A stretch of 64,000 bases of DNA from Litomosoides sigmodontis (lineage: Eukaryota; Nematoda; Chromadorea; Rhabditida; Onchocercidae), in NCBI GenBank assembly GCA_963070105.1, contig OY718804.1:5479317-5543316 (forward strand), in the 5' to 3' direction. Below the pieces are notes generated by a model, which had not been told where the DNA came from, searched no databases, and saw nothing but the letters and a program-made list of their open reading frames with translations. The position numbers were made by a program, and so were the translations under genes. Of this stretch, positions 38,990 to 51,473 are shown piece by piece; within the stretch, counting starts at the first letter, position 1; the number at the start of each line of letters is the position of its first letter.

Positions 38990-41900
38990 ATGTCTGCCAA
39001 TCCAGTGGAGTTTTCTATTCGGAAATATTTAAACAATCGGAAACGCCGAAGTGGTGATGATCGTTTGAGTACTAACGATCAAAAATGCGTGACGTCGTTA
39101 TCTGGTGAACTGTTATATGTCTTTTTAAAATGGTTACTGGGTCAACTTTTTATAATTCATAAATTTGTTTGAGTGAGCTGGTTGAGATATCATAAATGCT
39201 GGCAACAGGATTTTTCATGATATTATTGTTTTGTTAAGAATTGACAAATAGCGACGATAATTTACCATAATTTCTGACAGGTCATGGCGTTTATTAAAAT
39301 CTTGTTAGTATGACCCAAGTTTGTAGAAAGGAAAGCTTCTGAAGTTTGTGTTTTTGCAGGAAATTTGCTTAATTGTTTTTTCATTTTAATTCATGTTATT
39401 GGACAGGTAATGAAAGATTGCCATCTGAAAAACATTCCATAAAAATGAATTATCAATCAGTCGATTATACGGATTTGCTTATTTGTGGATATACTGTTAA
39501 GTTGCCACCAAATATACAGCCATATGCTACTCAGCGAACAATGATTGCGAAAATTCTTACCACTTTGAAGAATAAACTTAACGCACTGATTGAAAGCCCA
39601 ACAGGAAGTGGTTGGTTTCTGAACTAAATTTTAAGGATTTTTAAGATATCACATTCCTTGTACGGTACAGCAAATATTGAGGGACACAAATAGGGAATAG
39701 TGCTTAGTTCTTGCTTTAAATGAGTTTCAAAATATAATTTGATCATGAAGTTCTTCAATTCTCTTCGTATTTAAGATTTTATTAACTCACAAAGATATTG
39801 CTTAAAAATAAAGATATTGCTAAAGATATATCATAAAGATATTGCTTAAAAATTTTTTCTTCCCGAATTAAAATTTCCGTAATTTAGGTAAAACACTTGG
39901 GCTTTTATCATCTAGTTGTGCCTGGCTTGAAAAATATAAAAGTGAGCGCACGCAATCGCGAGATGAATGCAAAGCATGTAGAGGTGATGCTAGTAGTGAG
40001 TATACTGGGATTAAGGCTTTGGATCAAAGCAGATTGCTTGGTGAATTAAACGATACTCAAATGAATGATAATAACAGTAAATATATGAATGCTGCATCAG
40101 CTGATCGTGCGTGTGATGCGGGATCATTTTCCACATGTCAGTTATTTTTTATTTGTTATTGAATAATGTTTTTAATACGCATTTGAAATTAGTGAAGGTT
40201 TTTTTTTGATACAAATTAAATCAATAACTGTTAGGTATGTTCTTGTAAAGGCGCCTTTTTTTCAGTAGAAGATGAATTCGAGAGTGATTTTTGCGCAGTT
40301 GCAAGCTCATCATTTGCATCAAATAAGGTAAATTACCGCTTGTAATTATTCTTTATTATTTGAAACACATTAAAAGCAATTTTCATGTGGAAGAAGAAAG
40401 CAGTGGATGCTTAATAGACATAAATTTGTAGTTAGGAGATGTTACCTTATTGGATGATAGCAAAATTTTAAAGAAAAACGACGAGGAGAGTCACACTTGT
40501 TTACCGTAAGTTTCTGTCATGATCAATATTTCTTTACTTCTGATCAATATTTCTTTACTTCTACTCCCTAAGTTCGAAGTTTAAAAATTTTTTGTTTTAA
40601 GATTAACAGGATGAGTTTAATGATGACTTTTATTGTCCTCCCTTTGTTATAGTTGTTCTGAAATAATCATTTAATTCATTTAGACGTGTGACAATATATT
40701 ATGGAATGCGAACACATAAGCAAATTAGCCAAGTAGTAAAAGAATTCTCACGCTTACCGTATGGACAAAAAGGCGTCATAAAGTAAATTGATTTCACTTA
40801 TACACATTCCACCCTCAGTTCAACAAAAGAGTTTTTTCCGTTGATTTAAATTAGAATTTAACACTTCGAAAATATCCAAGGCAAATATCTTTTGGTATTT
40901 TGATCACGGCTTCTGATTTCATAGTCTGGCTCCCAACCCAGTTAGAGAAATAATGTACTGGGCGCAATGTACACCTATCCAATTTTGAAGTGATCTTCAA
41001 AGGTAAAAGTGCGTTATCCACTCACTGATAGTGCATTTTATTGTGAAAAAGACTCCCATATTATTACGAATCAACTAAAATGATTTCCGTTCTTGAAAAT
41101 GAGTCGGTAATTTTATTACAGGCACACAATATTAGCAAGTCGTGAACATACATGTATCAATCCAGCAGTACGTGCTAGTAATGACATCAATGGTAAATGT
41201 AAAGAATTCATATCTTCAGAGGGGGTAATTTACAATTTTATTTTGAAAATTTAAAATTCTATTTTTTGCCGAAATGAAAGTACCGCCTTAAATAAAACTA
41301 TGCTTATTTCTATGATGCAAAGTTTGACTTTGTTTTTTTCAGAGAATTGACAAGACTTTTATATAATTGAGAAATACTGATGCAAAAATTCTTGAATCTA
41401 TATTTTGTTTGTTTGAAATTTTTATATTTTGTTTGAAATTTTTAACAATTTCTGAATTTGAAATTGGATTTGTTTAGGTGGGCTGTTCGTACAAAGATTC
41501 TATGCGTAGGAAATATGAAAGACCGAGTGCAATAAGGCGTTTGATTGCACAAACTACTGGAAGGATAAACAATGTGTGGGATGTAGAAGATCTTGTTGAA
41601 GCATTAAAATGTTCCAAACCGCCACTATGCCCCTATTTCTCATCTTCTCGAGTTCTTGTAGAAGACGCTGATATTATTTTTTGCCCTTTTTCATATCTTA
41701 TTGGTATGTTATTTTATGGCTGCTATTATTTCTGTAAAATTTAATATATTGAAGGTTTCAGAAATGGATGGAAAATTTTTTAATAAAGCATTATCGAATA
41801 AGTTTTTGCAGACCCTATTATCCGCTCCAGCTCTGGTTTAAGTCTGAAAAACACGGTAGTTATCCTAGATGAAGCGCATAATGTGGAAGATATTTGTCGC

Positions 41901-44900
41901 GAAGCTTTTAGTTTTACATTCATGGAGCGTGAATTGGTTGACTCAGCCGCTGATTTATATCAGAAAGGTCAGAAAACTTGTAATTTCGAGATTTCTTGTT
42001 GTAGCCCCTCGTTTAGAACGTAAGGCCTTTTATTACCTTTTCAGCAGCAGAACTTGAGAAAGAGCTTGCAAAAGTGGATGCTAAAATTGTTGCGGAGAAG
42101 GGATTGATCGAAATAGAAGACAGCAGGGCTAGAAGATATAAAGAATATTTGGAAATGATGAAGGGCTTTTTTAAAACAGTTCGTATTTGTTGAATTGAAT
42201 CGAATCGATTATGATAACATTTTTTAGATGGAAATTGGTTGTTGCTTAGTTGTAAGACTGGTTATGATTTCATATCAGATTCGCCTTAATTCAAAAAACT
42301 AAAGCAATATGCATAAAAACCGTTGATTCATTTCAATTTACTTTATAAAAAATTTATAATGGATAAGATGGTTTTTGTAGGTAATTAACTTTTTAAACAA
42401 AATACTGGACTGGTTTGTGAATGTATCATCGAATGCTCTGCAGTCAGCGCAGATGAAAAGAGATCGGTTCACTTATGTATACAACTGGGAGAAGCTTTTC
42501 ACAACGTTTATGAGCTATGATTTGACTATATTTGACAAGACCGGTAAAGGAACTGCTTATTCAAGTCTATTGGTAAGATGTATTGGTATTATAAATTTAC
42601 TCTGATTTCAAAAAGCCTTATGATTTAATCTAAGATTTAGGCAGTTTTTTATGTCATCATAGATTTACTTTTCTGTTTTGTTTATGGCGAACATAGGTTT
42701 GTGCAGTCATCTGTGTTTACTGCTTCATACATATCTCCAGCAGCCTCTACTAAGCTCTGTTATACACAACTGGGTAGAAATATATCACTTCATGTTTTAA
42801 AGAGTTTTATAGAAAATCAGGACTAGCGCTGTTCGTAGATTTAATTTTTTCGTAGATTTCGTAGATTTGATATTAGTTGTCAAAATTAGAAAATCACTCA
42901 CTTCAAACTGGCATTTTTTTCAGGAAGCCTTTGTATCTATTACCGGTGCAGGTAATGAAAATGATGAGTTTCAGTCCTATTTTAAGCATTACAAGCCGTG
43001 TGCCACAGCAGCTGTTTGCGTGGAGAAGTTTTTATATTTTTTCAAGTCATATTTTCGGGATGATAATCGCACTGCTTATAAGTAAGTCGTTGGTCAAAAT
43101 TATTGGCAATAACTTTGTCGAATAATTTTGCCTTCATAATTCTTGCTTTATATAAAATATTATCAAAAATATTTTCTAGTGAATTTTTTGCAGGTTATTT
43201 GTGTGTATCGACAAGCCCTATATACCATATTCTCAATCAACTGTTTTTGATATGTCGAAGAACTCACCAAATAGTGTATGAATAATTTTCAACTTTTTTG
43301 TTCCATCTTAAAATACAGGAAAAGAAGAGGTCACTTGTGCTGCCTATGTAGTTCATTGACAATGAATGAGAATCTTCTAAAATCCTTAATACTCTTGAAC
43401 GATTTAAGATTGATATCTTGGACATGAGTTCATATTATAAGGAAAAACAAGTATGGTTAGATTCAAAGACCCCCTTGAAAGGATATCGGGAAGTGAAGTA
43501 TGGCTATCGTGTTACAATCAGTTTTTGGTGTATGCGCCCGTCGCTGGTTAGAATTATAATGATAGGCTTGTTGTGAAATAATTATATTATTTTAAAAGAC
43601 TTATTTATAAGTTATTCAACTTCGAAATTTGAATATTGTTATCAAACTTTATCCTATGACTTAAAGAAGCTCCAGCAGCATAATTCCAGGCTTATATAGA
43701 TGCATTCAAGGGATGTCGCAGCGTCATTTTAGCCTCCGGTACACTTTCCCCAACGGATACTCTTCGTACGGAACTTGGTACTACTTTTCAGCAAGAAATG
43801 GAGGGGCATCAAATTATACCAAGTGAACAAATTTTTGCTGCGGTAATTCCAACTGTGAGTTTCATTGTAGTTTTCACAAAAAAAAAGTTTTCACAATTTT
43901 ATTTAAAAAAAAAAATATATTGATTTGACAAGTAATTTAGCAATTTATAAGTGTTGCAGGGACCAAGTGGTGAAAAATTATGTGGAACTTATAGGATTAT
44001 CAACCGGGATGATCGGTTTATACGGGAAATTTCGTTGATTTTAAGGTACATTTGTTTGTTGTAGCATTAGAGAGTTGTCTTAATTTCTGTCACTGTTTTG
44101 AGAAGACAGATTTACGGAAACCCCAGAGATTCTTAGAAATGACATTGCACATAATTCATCTTGAATAGATGACACTACCAGTGCAATTCTCAGACTCATC
44201 TAACATAACAAAAACTTTGCACTGGATTAATGTCTTGACGTGTTTCTTCAGCACTCCCAAATTCCTTAATATTTTTTGTAACTTAAATTTCTATGTGGTT
44301 GCTTTCCTTTTATTCTATTTACAAAAACGTATTTCGTCTTTTTCAGCCATATTTGTAAAATAATACCAAAAGGCGTATTGTGTTTTTTCTCGAGTTATCG
44401 TGTGTTGGATCAAATTTATGAGTATATGGAAACGATGGGTATTTTAAGACAAATACAAAATGTTAAGGTAAATGTCCCGATTTTAATACCAAGAAATTGT
44501 TAAACATCAACGATTGTAAGGCACATCAACGAACATAAAACACGCCATCAAACAGGATCTACTACTAATAACTTGCAGTGTCTGTTCCTGGTTTTTACTT
44601 AAAGATTAAAGATTGAACAGTACAGCTGCACCTTATCCACCTTTGCTAGATTTTTTTAAATTGCCGTCATTAGTTTTGCTTTTTGTTATTATTTTTCATG
44701 TAATTTTTTTAAAACCATCCATCTCTAAAAAGGCGGATAAAAATGTCTGTCTACACCTAATTTTGTTGTTTTGAGATTGTTTTGAGAGAGCCACGGCGTT
44801 CATCACTAATGAATAATGTTATGGAGCAGTATGAAAATGCGATTGTTAACCCTTTGAACTTTGGACCACAATGTACCGGTGCATTAATGATGGCAGTTTT

Positions 44901-45921
44901 TAGGGGCAAGGTAGATATTTTAATCTTTAAAATTGTGGTTTTGATAGTGATTGGAAGACTTTCCGGTTTAAAATTGTAATTTTAATGCAGTAGCGATGTT
45001 TTCTTATATAATGATTTTTTTGCTTTATCTTTATTTATATGACTGAAATTAACTTCAGTTTGAACAAAGACTTTTGTTATTTTTATTATCTTCTTGCACT
45101 TATTTTAATGAAAGGTGTCGGAAGGTATCGATTTCACTGACGATAGAGCTCGTTGCGTGGTGACCGTTGGTATACCATTTCCTAATGCTATGGATGAACA
45201 AGTAAATTTTGTCTTAAAATTATATTTCATCCCAATTTTTGCTTTCTTAATTCTCGTCTATCATGGTTATATTTCAGGTTGTTGAAAAGAAAAAATATAA
45301 TGACGATTACTGTACGAAATTACGGATTTTGTCGGGTGATGAATGGTATACGATGCAAGCATATAAAGCTCTCAATCAGGCCTTGGGGAGGTAAATTGAA
45401 AACCTTAAAACATGTCAGTTATGTAACTTCTCACATCTAATAATCAGGAAATTACATTGTTAGGAAGTCATTTTTTTTGAATAATTCGAGTTAAATAGTA
45501 TTACAGCTTGAGTAATAGTACCTGAAATGTTTTTATTATCTTGGAGACTTCTTCATGAATTCTTTTTCACAAACTGGCAACGGGCCACTTACAATACTAT
45601 TTTTAATCAAATTCATGAGAATCCAGTATAAAATTTTTATTCATCTCTGTTCCAAACTATTTGACTATTGACAGATGTCTACGACATCGTTTCGACTGGG
45701 GCTCGATTTTGATGCTTGATGAACGATTGTTGCAAACACAAACAAATCCAAATGCTAAAAAGGTTTCACGATGGATACGTGAACAATTGCGACCATTAAC
45801 GAATTACGAGCATTTCCTTGATGAATTAACCAATTTTGTTAGCCAAATGGAAGCCAGAAAATCGCAATTACCTGCTGACAATGAATGCGGTACTGCGAAT
45901 GTTATTAGGAATAATGAGTAG
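38990..45921 (+). CDS. dog-1: FANCJ/BRIP1/DOG-1 iron-sulfur superfamily 2 DNA helicase
   Basis: This 5'-3' helicase family unwinds G-quadruplex and forked DNA in interstrand crosslink repair. Twenty-one exons in phase, 981 residues: 38990-39104, 39407-39610, 39888-40136, 40266-40327, 40432-40505, 40684-40782, 41122-41224, 41478-41703, 41812-41967, 42045-42178, 42381-42572, 42924-43081, 43194-43275, 43409-43546, 43690-43854, 43960-44045, 44347-44467, 44776-44910, 45115-45201, 45278-45390, 45675-45921. Motif I is ESPTGSGKT (about 100-108) and motif II DEAH at 397-400. The four Fe-S cysteines appear as HTCINP, NGKC, VGCSY and LCPYF. Later motifs are [30 protein letters not shown] and QALGRCLRHR. 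DPIIRSS after FCPFSYLI, and the residues around WCMRPSL, fit FANCJ better than RTEL1, DDX11 or XPD. Exon 13 and the start of exon 14 are the least certain. No BRCA1-binding tail is seen. Confidence 0.92.
40520..40561. repeat. Tandem duplication, 21-bp unit, two copies, in a helicase intron
   Basis: Identical units beginning TGATCAATATTTC at 40520-40540 and 40541-40561, between exons 5 and 6 of the FANCJ-type gene. Confidence 0.9.
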
Positions 45922-47544
45922 TGTATACTACCACAATAATATTTATTTTTAAGTGTTCCCAGGAATTTCATAATTTTCACGCATTTCGAATCTAAAATTT
46001 CAGTTCTTGTGACATGTTTCTTTCCTGAACTCTGAATTTTGAGTCAAAATATAGCAAACAATTATGATCAATTATGGGCCTATTTTACTGGCATATACTT
46101 TGCATTCACTAAGCCCATTTGCTTGGTTAAAACAAAGTTAACTTTACTGGGACTATCAGGGTGCGTTGGTGATGTTGCTTCTTTTTTTTCATTTCTAAGT
46201 TGTTAGATCTCTTGAGTACTGTGGATGGTACTTCCTTAATTATTTTACATTTAAAGTGCAAATTAATTCAACTCGATCTCTTTGGAATTATTTAAAAAAG
46301 AGTGGATTTCTTATGCGCGTAAAATATTCGATAAGTTTTCTATTCACTAATTTTTTTTAATATATTGGATTATAAGGTAGTGAAAAACACTAAGGAGTAT
46401 TGCTGTGTAAAATGTTCTTAAAAGAAGTACCCTAGCCATTCTGTGTTATCATCACTTAGTTAAATGTTATCATTCCTTGCTGCAATTTATCAGTACGATT
46501 TCCATGTTGTTGTGCTTTTACAGGTTCTCTTTCTAAAACTGCACTTACATGTCAATAAGAGGAAGAATATGCACTTTTCCATATTCGCGTTGATATTATC
46601 TTCAAGGCTTTTGTTCTCTTGCAAATGAATCTTAGGATTTGCAATTTGCTTATACTTAACGGTGTACATATGTTTGTTGCGGCCAGTAAATGAATTTTTC
46701 AGATTTCCAAGCATAAAGCATAACTACTATTCCCAAGCATCGGAACTGTCGAGTTGCAGAGAATTTTGGAGGCAACAAGTGATAAATCGGTCACTGTAAG
46801 GGAGGAAAAGTGGTTTATGTGTTTACTGCTGCTTCGTGCCGATATGGAAGAGGATGATGTAACCTGAAGTTGATAACATTCGAAGCACGAGAGATAGAAA
46901 TACTGAAGCTCGGGCTGTGATACATGTTCAGCAAGAGATGAACTTCTCCGCCAAGCCATAATTTATGCATACATCTTATGCCTCTTCCGGCTGCAATTTT
47001 ACAGCTTCACTGTATCATTTAAATTGAAGACGGCGAAAACTACCAGTAGTCTTGAGCGATGGCGAATTAGTTCAACGGTAGCGATGGGTTGATTGTTACA
47101 TTTCACGAGTTCGTTGGTTTGAATGATGATGGAAAAGGACTGGCTTTCAGTGAACGATCGATATTCCACGGAGGTGTTGCACAATACGTACTTTTAATTT
47201 TTGAATAAGCAAATGCTTCATCGTGTGCAGCTAATCCCTTATTCTCTATGTGCACGTATTACCGGACAACCAAATCGGCAACTTTTATCACATTGGATGT
47301 ATATCAATCAAATTCCGACAGTATTTATGCGTCTAACGAATAAATAAGTTGTTTTTGGCGAAAGTGAACCGTGAACGTTAAGAAATTCCCGGAGGCTATC
47401 GATTCAACCAATAACCACTCCAACAAGTTTTCGCGAAATTTATATTAAATGAAATCTGAACGAAGTCAGCCATCCAGCCAGTTATTCTCTTTCGTCTTCA
47501 CGCTGACGTATCGTAACAAGACTGGCTGCTCATAGAGCGCTGCA

Positions 47545-47735
<191 letters not shown>

Positions 47736-47821
47736 AGGGGGCAGTGGGCGATCGATGATTTTGCTGTTTTATAGGAATATGATAAAATGTTGGGAGCGGA
47801 ACTTCTAATTAAGAATTTTGG

Positions 47822-48190
47822 TTACATTATACGTGTGGGTTTTGTTGTCTGTGTGCTTATTTTTCTGTTTGCATGACATTTTGCGAATAAAAAAAAATTT
47901 TTTAACTGAAGGAAAGTTTTATTTGATGGGAATATTAAATTGTAAGAAGTCATTTGCATCGGCACTTGGTTGAGCGACGGGTTGCTGTCTTTCGCTTTCC
48001 TTTTTGATGCTTTCGTTAGTTGTGAGGTATCATCCTGGCTTATCACTGTTGACTGATTCCTTATCATTGCCCTTACCATCTGCAATTTTCTTAAGTTAGC
48101 CTCTGTAAAAAGTGGCAGTAATGGCTGTGACGTAAACATGGAAGCTATGATGAAAAGAATTAGAGATGGGAGAGAAAACCATACGAGCAA
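47822..48190 (-). CDS. Doubtful open frame with a hydrophobic segment
   Basis: An open frame of 122 codons, open further upstream to about 48268 without an ATG in the extension. It contains a hydrophobic stretch (SLPSLILFIIASMF) that could be a signal or membrane segment, then a Lys/Ser-rich part. The only ATGs in frame are inside the hydrophobic stretch or after it. I see no family similarity and no linked exon. It runs divergently from SMIM14 and could be chance. Confidence 0.15.
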   Translation of the reverse strand: MLVWFSLPSLILFIIASMFTSQPLLPLFTEANLRKLQMVRAMIRNQSTVISQDDTSQLTKASKRKAKDSNPSLNQVPMQMTSYNLIFPSNKTFLQLKNFFLFAKCHANRKISTQTTKPTRIM

Positions 48191-48440
48191 TGGGTGGTAC
48201 TTTGTAAGTGACGTGGCCTTCGAATCGTACTGTTTTTCATAAATAAATATGCTATTGGTGTGAAAGAACTGTGACAGTTATCCATCCCTTCAATTCATCA
48301 TTTCCATTTCCTGCGATAGTCTTTCATTTCTAATTCACGTTTGACTGACTTCACCGAATTTTGCTGACTTCACCGAATTTTTTTTTTTAGAAATTCTTGC
48401 AACCAACGGTCCGTCATCAATTGAAACGACGCAGTGAAGG

Positions 48441-49457
48441 ATGGGTGATGATCCATGCGAATGCTTATTCAATCATGAGACTGCTATGAGACGCTTGCTT
48501 TCATTAGTAAATTTTTTTCCCTGAAATTCGTCTAACTAAATGAAATGAAAGAACTGTGAAGGAATTTAGAGTACATGGAGAAAGGAATTGTTTAGCGGTT
48601 AGCTCATCTAATCATTTTTGATGGGGTGAACGGTTGTGTGTGGTGTGCTACACTATGCATCATAATGAATGCAATTGTTGTGGAACATTGTGGACTGATT
48701 GCTATTAAGTTTCTCGTGGAAGAGTAAAGTACATTTGGAATCGTTCAGTATCTGTCGGACAATACTCGAAAGTCTTTTTTGTTGATACATAAATGTTGGA
48801 TGAATGAAATACTAATAATGAAATAAAATGCAACGAATTCTGCATTCTTTCAGTTGCGGGACTCACAGGGTTATTGCACAGATTCTGAATGTGTTCAAGA
48901 TTTGCCGGGTCCGCAAAGTGCAGGTTTTGGTGCCAACAATTTAATGGTGATTGTCATTTTGTGGGCTATACTTGCAATTGCGATGTTTATAATGCGTCCT
49001 ACTTCGATGCGTTCAACATCAGATGCACTAGGAAAACCGGGACCCCGTTCGGTAAGTGTAATGAATTGGTCCTTCTCAGTAACCTTCTACGTAACATTAG
49101 AGGTAAAAAAACTTTACAGAGACTTTAGTTCGGGAGTTTTAATTAGTACTTTTATAGTACTGCATAACATTGCATATATCCTTTTGTGTTTCAAATAATG
49201 AATTTGAGCGATCAAAAGTTTTGTCAGTTTTCCAGCACATTTTAGACTTTATTTTTTTTATTTTTCCTGACTTGCAACTCTCTCAGGTTTATATTTGGTG
49301 AAGCTAGACTTTTTGTCTTTATTCATTTACTCCTTAGAAAATTTGAAAGGTGGATTTTTCTTGGAATTTGCGACCATATGCTGTTGCTACTACTTAAATT
49401 GAAATTTTTTTGCAGGGTGGTGGTGCTCCTGATCCGCCAGCACCTAACGTGCATTAA
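48441..49457 (+). CDS. SMIM14: SMIM14-family small integral membrane protein
   Basis: Three exons in phase: 48441-48506, 48854-49051 and 49416-49457, giving 101 residues against 99 in human SMIM14. The N-terminus MGDDPCECLFNHETAMRRL aligns with the family DPCECVCSHEHAMRRL. The Cys-containing stretch SQGYCTDSECVQDLPGP follows. A single membrane span (NLMVIVILWAILAIAMFIM, about 52-70) comes next, then RPTSMR and the proline-rich end DPPAPNVH, matching the family DPPAPPVD. SMIM14 is an ER-associated single-pass protein of poorly known function, reported as needed in mouse embryos. The start ATG lies in good context and a possible leader acceptor sits at about 48391. Confidence 0.93.
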
Positions 49458-51473
49458 TGTATACTGCCAATTCATCTATTGAAGTTCAACATTGAAGCAG
49501 CAACGATAATTTATCTGCAAAATTTCCTCTTCGTCCTTTTTGTGGTGTATTAATCCAACGAGTGGTGTATTAATAATAGAAGGGTGTAGTCAAATTAATG
49601 AATGAGTGCCAGTTTCTCAGCAAAGCTTTTGTAAATATCAGTTTTTTTGGTTTTATTTTTGTCATTTCATGAATGGTCCTGTGAAACATACAGGTTGTGG
49701 ATTTGAATAGCTATGGATTTTTTCTGCGTTTACATATACGTAAAAGTTCGAGTCTTCTTTTGCTTTTCCACATTTCCTTCTGGGGTATTTCTTTCAATTT
49801 CATTTTATCTTAACCCTTATTGTTGTGGTAGCATACGAGATTGAAGTAAGCGAGCATAATGTTTAAACTGAATAGTTGCACGACGTTAGTATAGTAAGAT
49901 AATGAATGAAACAAAAGCTATAATTAAAATAATATTCTCATTTAGTAGGAACTGTTTTCTGTAATTTCCGGGAAGGCCGGTGAGAATTTTGCAATTCACT
50001 GGAGGAATGTGAATTTTTTTTTAGTGATAAGAGTGAACGGAGCTGTTTCTTCATATTTTTATTCACATTAAAACTGAACATATGTAACTCGCTTTCAATA
50101 TAATGTTTATCTCTAAAAAAAATGTTGCTGCTGAGATTTTCGATTTTCGTTATGGCATTGGAAGCAACGAATTCCTTCCTACCCTCTTCATATTTCCTAC
50201 CAAAAAATGTTAAGCTTTCTCTGGTGAAGCCTCCCCTCTTTTTGCTAAGTATTTTCCCTTTCCACTTATCCCCGCGCATTATCTTCAACCATTCTGCACC
50301 TTAAACCTGTAAGGTATTCATATATCGTACGGATGAATGATAGTTCTCTTTTTAATCTAAAGGAATTTTATCGGGACTTCTCGAAAAATGCACATGTCAC
50401 GTGCCTATCACCATAGAAGGAATGGAATCTGCGATGCCTTGAGAAAAAGAGTTGCAATCAGGAGGGTGTTTGTCATATGTCATCTGCCTTTAGCGTATTA
50501 TTTGACTTTATATTTTGCTTATCAGTATCATTTTGTGTTTTAAGGAACAGCACGACATATCTTTTATCAGCAAGCAAACAACAAACTCACAGAAAAACCA
50601 CCCGTCTTAGCATAAATTTAAAAAGTTTTCCGCAATTCAGGATTCCAATTCCAAGTTGCAAAGTCAGCTTTAGCGTAGTATTAAATACTCATCGAACATT
50701 ATAATTACAGGTTAGAACAAATTATGGCGTTTCATAATTATATCAACTTTGACTTGCGGATGTCATAACATCCCGCTTTCACTGTTGAAAAATGTAATGC
50801 AGAATTATGATTAGCTGAAATCTCTAGTCGATCTTGTATTTGTTTCTCAAATGTTTGGTACACAAAAACTTCGACCGAAACTTAAAGTTATGGACATATA
50901 GCGAACAACAAATGGAATTGTATAATATCATTGCGAGACAATACAGGGTCGGAACTTAGCCTTGCACAGATGCAATGTATCACGATCTAATATAAGTGGA
51001 GAAATAAAAAACTAAAAAACCATTCTAATTTTCAGTTCCACTACAGCAGATCTAATTAGATATGAAGCAGTCGATGAAACTTACGAATTTTGAAAATACT
51101 ATGAATGAACTTCCCAAAACTAATATATCGATTTGGAAATCGTTTTCATACGATAATGAGAGCAAGCAAAAATTAAGGCAAAAAATAGATTAAAGGGATA
51201 ACAGCTGATTACAAGTGTCACCATTTAATTTTGTCGAATTCCATAGAAGCATAAAGACAACGTTTTTTTTTCAAACTATGAAAAAATAGTACTAAAAAGT
51301 TGGTGAGAATTAAATCATAAACATTTGAAATGGAAGCAATATTGCAAATTATACGAACGTAATCCAATGCGATTTTTGAGAATCATGCACATAAACGAAA
51401 TAATCACTTTAGTGGTATATCTCTTGAGGTGAATAATTTTAATTGAAAGTGCGTACACTAAAAGACATTGAAG
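49458..51473. other. Convergent spacer between SMIM14 and SMARCAD1
   Basis: Holds the 3' UTRs of both genes. I find no exon, RNA gene or notable repeat. Open frames near 50 kb are short and A/T-driven. Confidence 0.45.

Noticed and set aside
46699..47184. Minus-strand open frames in the helicase-SMIM14 spacer
   Set aside because: Low-complexity Ser-rich or featureless translations without supporting splice signals or family resemblance.
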